A program made the position numbers and the translations under genes. The notes beneath the pieces were generated by a model. The model made no database searches and was not told the DNA's origin. It saw nothing but the letters and a program-made list of their open reading frames with translations. Of a stretch of DNA of 64,000 nt, positions 59,856 through 64,000 are shown piece after piece. The DNA lies in contig JACRBI010000043.1 in assembly GCA_016234495.1 (NCBI GenBank), forward strand, positions 155,445-219,444. The letters are read 5' to 3'. The stretch comes from Chloroflexota bacterium (GTDB taxonomy: Bacteria; Chloroflexota; Anaerolineae; Anaerolineales; Villigracilaceae). Position 1 is the first letter of the stretch; each line of letters begins with the position of its first letter.

Positions 59856-60344
59856 TTAAATGTCAACGAGGGCAATCGAAATATTGACCGTACCATCCCC
59901 GAGGTCCACGCCTTGAACCGTAATGGCCTTGCCGCTTTCATGCCCGTCAAAGACCATACTGAAGGTCATGTCTGAAGTTACGGTCAGACCGTCACGTTCG
60001 GTATATCCTATTGCGCCAAACTCGTCGAGGTAAAATTTCATGGCTTCATCCAGACTTAAATTCGTCTGAAAATTGACGATATCACTTCCCACGCTAACAA
60101 CATTGGATGCATCTTCAGGCAGGGGGAAGTCCGTCTGCCCACCGACTGCGAATCCATCTCCGCCTCCAACGGGCGGGGCTGTCGGCGGCACCTGCACATC
60201 GCCGCCGCCGCTTTGCGATGGCTCGGTGATTTCAGGCAATTCAGGCATTTCAAAACTTTCATCGCCGCCACCCACAAGAGTCTGGCAGGCAAGCGAAGCC
60301 AGAGCAAGGACTAAAACCGCAAGCATAACTTTGTATTTTTTCAT
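59856..60344 (-). CDS. Small secreted lipoprotein of unknown function
   Basis: 162 aa. Signal peptide with lipobox LASLAC-Q (Cys20). A Pro/Gly/Ser-rich linker (residues 25-65) is followed by a small domain with SLDEAMKFYLDEFGAIGYTERDG, similar in feel to small secreted lipoproteins with beta-helical folds. No named family recognised. SD GAGGAG before ATG 60344; terminator at its 3' end. Confidence 0.75.
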   Translation of the reverse strand: MKKYKVMLAVLVLALASLACQTLVGGGDESFEMPELPEITEPSQSGGGDVQVPPTAPPVGGGDGFAVGGQTDFPLPEDASNVVSVGSDIVNFQTNLSLDEAMKFYLDEFGAIGYTERDGLTVTSDMTFSMVFDGHESGKAITVQGVDLGDGTVNISIALVDI

Positions 60345-60392
60345 CGTGTTTCTCCTCTATTAATTTAGTTTTCTAGCGAGACAGGTAAACGC

Positions 60393-60938
60393 TCAAACCC
60401 GCTTCGACATAATAATATCAGGCTTGCCTTTTCCATTTGCATCAGGGACAATGCCGGTAATGACATAACCCATCTTTTGATAAAACTCAAACGGATGGCG
60501 TTTAAGATTGCGAACATCCCTGATCTTATCCCACAGGTTTTTATACAGGTCAACATTTGAAAGCGACGTCATGTTGTCTTCATCATCGGTGCCGAGGGTA
60601 ATGGTTAGGCCGCCGCGCAAACGGACCTGCTCTTCAAAATCTTCGATCAAAGCTTTGCCGATCCCCTGTCCTTGCATATCTGGCTGAACAACCAGCGGAT
60701 GAAGCTCCCAAACATGGCCGTCATATTGCGGAATCCCACCGATCATGCCAAGCAGTTTCTCATCATCAACAGCAACACGGCATATGCGGTCTGATTCAAG
60801 CATTTCATGCACTTCCTGCAACCCATCTTCCAATGACGGCCACGCATCCGGCCAGTGTTCACGGAACGCATCCACGAGCAGCTGAGCGGCAAAGGGAATT
60901 AAGCGGGCATGTTCTTTTGTAAAGGTGACGATTTTCAT
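60393..60938 (-). CDS. GNAT family N-acetyltransferase (aminoglycoside 6'-like)
   Basis: 181 aa. Acetyl-CoA motif A WELHPLVVQPDMQGQGIGKALIEDFEEQVRLRG, then ITLGTDDEDNMTSLSNVDLY and FEFYQKMGYVITGIVPDANG. The arrangement resembles AAC(6')-type enzymes; resistance is not proven. ATG 60938 is chosen because TATAAT (60945-60950) lies 6 nt upstream, i.e. leaderless. Confidence 0.87.
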   Translation of the reverse strand: MKIVTFTKEHARLIPFAAQLLVDAFREHWPDAWPSLEDGLQEVHEMLESDRICRVAVDDEKLLGMIGGIPQYDGHVWELHPLVVQPDMQGQGIGKALIEDFEEQVRLRGGLTITLGTDDEDNMTSLSNVDLYKNLWDKIRDVRNLKRHPFEFYQKMGYVITGIVPDANGKGKPDIIMSKRV

Positions 60939-60944
60939 CCTGTT

Positions 60945-60950
60945 ATTATA
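60945..60950 (-). promoter_or_regulatory. -10 box for the GNAT gene (leaderless-type)
   Basis: TATAAT on the minus strand, 6 nt before ATG 60938, no SD. Confidence 0.5.
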
Positions 60951-61016
60951 AAACACGGGGGTCAAGTAAAATCAACCTTATTCAAGGTGTCTCAATTTCA
61001 TCATTAGAGGTATCCC

Positions 61017-61814
61017 ATGACCAACCACCTGACCAATTCAAGTTCCCCTTATCTTCTCCAACACGCTCACAACCCCGTGAATTGGTATCCGTGGGGCGAG
61101 GAAGCGCTCGCCAAAGCAAAAGCCGAAGACAGGCCCATCTTCCTCAGCATCGGCTACGCCGCCTGTCACTGGTGTCACGTGATGGCACACGAATCTTTTG
61201 AAGACGAAGAAACCGCCAAATTCATGAACGAGTACTTCGTCAATATCAAAGTAGATCGGGAGGAACGTCCCGACATAGACAGCATCTACATGCAGGCCGT
61301 CATCGCAATGACAGGCTCGGGCGGCTGGCCCATGTCGGTATTTCTTGCGCCTGACCTCAAACCGTTTTATTCGGGCACATATTTCCCACCTGTGCGGCGC
61401 TACAACATGCCCGCCTTCAAGGACGTGCTCTCAGGTTTGGCAAATGCCTGGAAGAATGACAGAAGTGAAATCGAAAAAGTTGGGAATCAAATCATCATCC
61501 ACCTGCAACAACAAAATCAAAATCAAAAAAATGACCTGCTTCAGCCAGAGCATTTTGAAGCCATCGCAAAATCCATCGCGAATTCCTATGATTGGGGTTA
61601 CGGCGGCTGGGGTTCTGCTCCCAAATTCCCACAACCAATGGCGATTGAATTTATGCTCAATCACGCGGTCACAACCAAAGAAATCGAACATCATAAATTG
61701 ATCAATCATTGCCTGCAAGCCATGGCGCGCGGCGGCATGTACGATGTTGTCGGCGGCGGCTTCTCGCGTTACAGCACCGACAATTTTTGGCGGGTGCCGC
61801 ACTTTGAGAAGTAG
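61017..61814 (+). pseudogene. DUF255/YyaL thioredoxin-domain protein, truncated by element insertion
   Basis: 265 of about 680 residues remain. The N-terminal thioredoxin-like domain is complete: [41 protein letters not shown] (CHWC redox motif), [45 protein letters not shown]. The (alpha/alpha)6 part begins ([36 protein letters not shown]) and stops at VPHFEK followed by TAG; intact homologs continue with MLYDNAQL. The stop lies at the left end of a serine-integrase element, so the 3' part should be on its far side, outside the window. Confidence 0.88.
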
Positions 61815-63414
61815 GGTCCCCAATCGATAACTTGTTTCTACCCAAGAAACACCATACATCTACATATTTTTGATTGTCTTCCACTATAAAAGATGCTCTC
61901 ACATCCAACAGTTCAATAATTCTCCTGCGATCTTCAAACGATTCGTCGCCCGGCTCCAACCCCTCTGCAATCTGAGCAGCGAATTCCACAATTTGCCGAA
62001 TCTCATTATCTGTTAAAGCTTCCGATTCCAGGTTCAAATTCAATTCATCACGTTCCTTCTCAAAAGCTGAGAGGGTCGATTCCAATTGCTGTTTCTTATC
62101 AATCAGCAACTCCCTCTGAACCTGTCCAGATATATATAGATCGAGGACGCGATCTAATTGTGTTTTTGAACCCTGCCAGAGATCCTCCAAAACAATCAAG
62201 CGGTCACGAATCGGAGCGCAGAACTGTTCTCGCCCTTCCTGATACTCAGCAAGTCCATGCTCCAACACCCCGGGTTTCGTGAGGAGATCTTTTACCCAGT
62301 TCCAAACCAATGGGTCAACAATATCGACTCGAAAACTCGGCAGGTTACACTCGACATTGGCGATGTTCCCCATATAACCATTACAACGGTAGTAAAGATA
62401 ATATCGAAGCTCCTTACCAGTTGGTCGAGTAGCATAGCAATTGACGCTGCTTTTGCACAAACCACACCTAACCCGACTCCGAAGTAAATACTCTCTCTTT
62501 ATATGGCGAAGTGATTCACTGGTGTTCAACTTTCGTTGAATTTGAGCACGTTTCCATGTATCCTCGGAGACAATCGCTGGTACATCAAAGGACAGCCACC
62601 ATTCGCGGGCGTTATTCGGGTGGTAACCTCCGAAAGTGTTACGTTTTCCATAATGCCAATGACCTGCATATGTTTCTGAACCCAAAATCCGCATGACCAG
62701 CCTCCCGGACCATTCTCCTTTTCCGCGCTTTTTGAACATCCCGCGAATATCCGCCCAGGTGGGAACTTTCATTGCGGTCAATCTTTTGGCAATATCACGT
62801 GCAGACAGCCGCTTTCCACGCTCGTCGCCCTCAACATAAAACCTGTAAACCAACCGTACGACTGCAGCCTCCTCTTCATGAATTACCAAATTTTTTCCAT
62901 CCTCTGATAAGCGATAACCAAATGGGGGCTTATTTCCGTGAAGCATGATCTTCCCGTTTTTGACCACCTGCCGCCTTCCGCGAACCATGCGTTCGGCAAT
63001 TTTTTCACGTTCGTATTCAGCGATAGTCGCACGAATATGCTTGTTCAATCGCCCTTCCGGCGAGTTCTCGTAGCTGGCTAGTACATAAACAACTTCGACA
63101 CCGGCTCGATTCAATTGTTCTTCAACAATAAGTTGCTTCGCAAGCTTACGACTGAGGCGGTCAATCTCGCGAACCACCAATACATCAAACTCCCCTTTTT
63201 GCGCCATATCACGTGCGTGATTAAGTTCAGGTAATTCAAATGAAGCGCCGGATGCACCACGATCATCCTCGGCTAATTCTGCAATGACTTGCCATCCATT
63301 GTCGAGTGCAAAATCCCGACACATTTCCAATTGTCCTGCCAGATTACGTCCTTCCTTGCCGCGGTCATCGCTGGAAACTCTTGCATATAGTACAGCACGT
63401 TTAATTGTATTCAT
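61702..63414 (-). CDS. Large serine recombinase (integrase)
   Basis: 570 aa. Resolvase domain: [14 protein letters not shown] (catalytic Ser), [45 protein letters not shown]. Recombinase domain [10 protein letters not shown] to about 300, zinc ribbon GLCKSS with a second Cys pair, then coiled coil ([20 protein letters not shown]). The natural C-terminus ends near LSIGDPT; the last about 36 residues are read from antisense of the DUF255 gene (61702-61811), i.e. a host-derived tail. SD AAGGAAG before ATG 63414. It catalyses attP x attB integration. Confidence 0.93.
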   Translation of the reverse strand: MNTIKRAVLYARVSSDDRGKEGRNLAGQLEMCRDFALDNGWQVIAELAEDDRGASGASFELPELNHARDMAQKGEFDVLVVREIDRLSRKLAKQLIVEEQLNRAGVEVVYVLASYENSPEGRLNKHIRATIAEYEREKIAERMVRGRRQVVKNGKIMLHGNKPPFGYRLSEDGKNLVIHEEEAAVVRLVYRFYVEGDERGKRLSARDIAKRLTAMKVPTWADIRGMFKKRGKGEWSGRLVMRILGSETYAGHWHYGKRNTFGGYHPNNAREWWLSFDVPAIVSEDTWKRAQIQRKLNTSESLRHIKREYLLRSRVRCGLCKSSVNCYATRPTGKELRYYLYYRCNGYMGNIANVECNLPSFRVDIVDPLVWNWVKDLLTKPGVLEHGLAEYQEGREQFCAPIRDRLIVLEDLWQGSKTQLDRVLDLYISGQVQRELLIDKKQQLESTLSAFEKERDELNLNLESEALTDNEIRQIVEFAAQIAEGLEPGDESFEDRRRIIELLDVRASFIVEDNQKYVDVWCFLGRNKLSIGDPTSQSAAPAKNCRCCNARSRRRQHRTCRRAPWLAGND

Positions 63415-63490
63415 GATCTTCCTTCAGGGGTAATATTATTTTTGGGGGAATGGTATAGGATTAGCAGTGCCAGACCGGGCTGGCTGTCGC

Positions 63491-63730
63491 TTAGTTGCGG
63501 GAGGGCTGGTAAAGAATTTCCCGCATTTCCTCGAAGAGTTGCGGTCCCAACACAAGGGATTGTTCATGGGAGGCAAGTTCAAAGGAATTCACAAGATCGG
63601 CTAATACCATGCCGATATTTCCTTCAACCTCCAGCAGGCTCTTTCCGCTTGCCGCTTCCTGCCACTCCTGGCGAAATTTGGAAAGGATCGAAATAGCTTT
63701 TGTTCGTGGACTTGGATTCATGTTTAGCAT
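63491..63730 (-). CDS. Small protein of unknown function in the mobile element
   Basis: 79 aa, mostly helical (ISILSKFRQEWQEAASGKSLLEVEG, LADLVNSFELASHEQSL). No Cys, no membrane segment. ATG 63730 has AAAAGGAG 7 nt upstream; the frame is open further up to an ATG at 63805. No recognised family; helical and acidic, similar to small accessory proteins next to integrases. Same strand as the recombinase, 76 nt upstream of it. Confidence 0.6.
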   Translation of the reverse strand: MLNMNPSPRTKAISILSKFRQEWQEAASGKSLLEVEGNIGMVLADLVNSFELASHEQSLVLGPQLFEEMREILYQPSRN

Positions 63731-63820
63731 CAGATGGCTCCTTTTGATTATTGGAGCGACCTCATTCTGCCCGGTCAGAAAAGAAATCGCCCCGGTGAAT
63801 CCCACCAGGGCGTGAAAACT

Positions 63821-63844
63821 GGGCTGATATAATGAAGTCAGCCC
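63821..63844. promoter_or_regulatory. TATAAT flanked by a 7-bp inverted repeat
   Basis: GGGCTGA (63821-63827), then TATAATGAAG, then TCAGCCC (63838-63844). A -10 box inside an operator-like dyad. Confidence 0.4.
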
Positions 63845-63920
63845 GTCCCTCCGCTACGTTCGGTGGGTTGGGTTAGGGTCGTGCGTGTGTTCCACCACAT
63901 TCACGGCCCGTTTCAACAGA

Positions 63921-63950
63921 TATAATTATCGTACTGATACGATAATTATA
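63921..63950. promoter_or_regulatory. 30-bp perfect dyad with back-to-back TATAAT boxes
   Basis: TATAATTATCGTA (63921-63933), CTGA, and the exact complement (63938-63950). TATAAT occurs on both strands at the outer ends, so the dyad could be both a pair of promoters and an operator for an element-encoded repressor just outside the window. 63951-64000 shows nothing recognisable. Confidence 0.7.
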
Positions 63951-64000
63951 CTACACAGAAATCAAAAGTCAATAATCCCCCACCCCATCGATTTATCGTC

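Larger units (their letters stand above)
61812..64000. mobile_element. Serine-integrase element inserted in the DUF255 gene (right end outside window)
   Basis: Left boundary is set by the break in the DUF255 reading frame right after VPHFEK. It carries the integrase reading towards the left end, a small protein gene, and a large dyad near 63921-63950. Whether it is a prophage or an integrative element cannot be told from this part. attR should lie to the right of position 64000, followed by the rest of DUF255 (starting MLYDN-like). Confidence 0.8.

Noticed and set aside
61431..61859. 142-aa minus-strand frame at the element boundary
   Set aside because: Antisense to DUF255 and overlapping the integrase tail; created by the junction and without motifs.

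Overview
The window looks like chromosomal DNA of a free-living, probably anaerobic bacterium of about 50-55% GC, most plausibly a member of the Chloroflexota (class Anaerolineae). This rests on gene content and style, not on a marker-gene comparison. Indicators are several GT39/GT87-like membrane glycosyltransferases, a deazaflavin (F420)-type reductase, a DUF3048 lipoprotein, a polyprenyl synthase next to YceD, an acyl-CoA carboxylase cluster, many leaderless-type promoters (TATAAT 6-7 nt before the ATG), and abundant non-coding palindromes between genes.

Layout. 1-9.3 kb: TatD nuclease (cut by the window edge), polyprenyl synthase, YceD, a GT87-like membrane protein, a large hybrid histidine kinase, and metG. 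metG is preceded by its own promoter, a 32-codon leader peptide with seven Met codons, and a complete set of mutually exclusive hairpins, i.e. a classical ribosome-controlled attenuator. 9.3-12.6 kb: an accessory cluster, all on the minus strand, reading mntA antitoxin - frameshifted hepT - TIR/FGE-fold fusion - DUF4062 protein. 12.6-19.3 kb: an enolase-superfamily enzyme, a zinc-ribbon membrane protein, a DUF3048 lipoprotein and a three-gene operon of complex-I/Mrp-like membrane subunits with no peripheral arm. 19.3-29.8 kb: a coiled-coil protein, a second HEPN/MNT pair, selB, a YedK/HMCES-type protein, an SRPBCC-PDZ-DinB fusion, a methyltransferase, ComEA, GNAT, CPBP, GT39 and SET proteins. 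29.9-34 kb: a polyamine-type ABC importer (potDABC order). 34.3-41.3 kb: acyl-CoA dehydrogenase, two large membrane proteins and a zinc-type MDR dehydrogenase. 41.2-46.2 kb: carboxyltransferase, HD protein, biotin carboxylase, biotin carrier and CYTH protein. 46.3-51.4 kb: an ICMT-like methyltransferase, an ABC-2 exporter (ATPase plus two permeases), an F420-type reductase and a saccharopine-dehydrogenase-like protein. 51.4-60.9 kb: murI, a PuuD-like amidotransferase, rplS, fabF, a moaC-cupin-moaD-moaE operon, scpA, VanZ, a PabB-PabC fusion, a lipoprotein and a GNAT. 61-64 kb: a DUF255/YyaL gene cut after 265 codons by a serine-integrase element that runs off the window end.

The most notable signal is the metG leader (7172-7361): promoter, leaderless Met-rich peptide, and pairings 1:2, 2:3 and 3:4 in exactly the arrangement of the trp/his-type attenuators. 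The other points of interest are the TIR-FGE/DUF4062/HEPN-MNT cluster, the integrase insertion that gives the recombinase a host-derived C-terminus, a 30-bp operator-like dyad near the right end, and a recurring design of intergenic palindromes whose arms are built from about three copies of a short unit. No tRNA, rRNA or CRISPR array was found.
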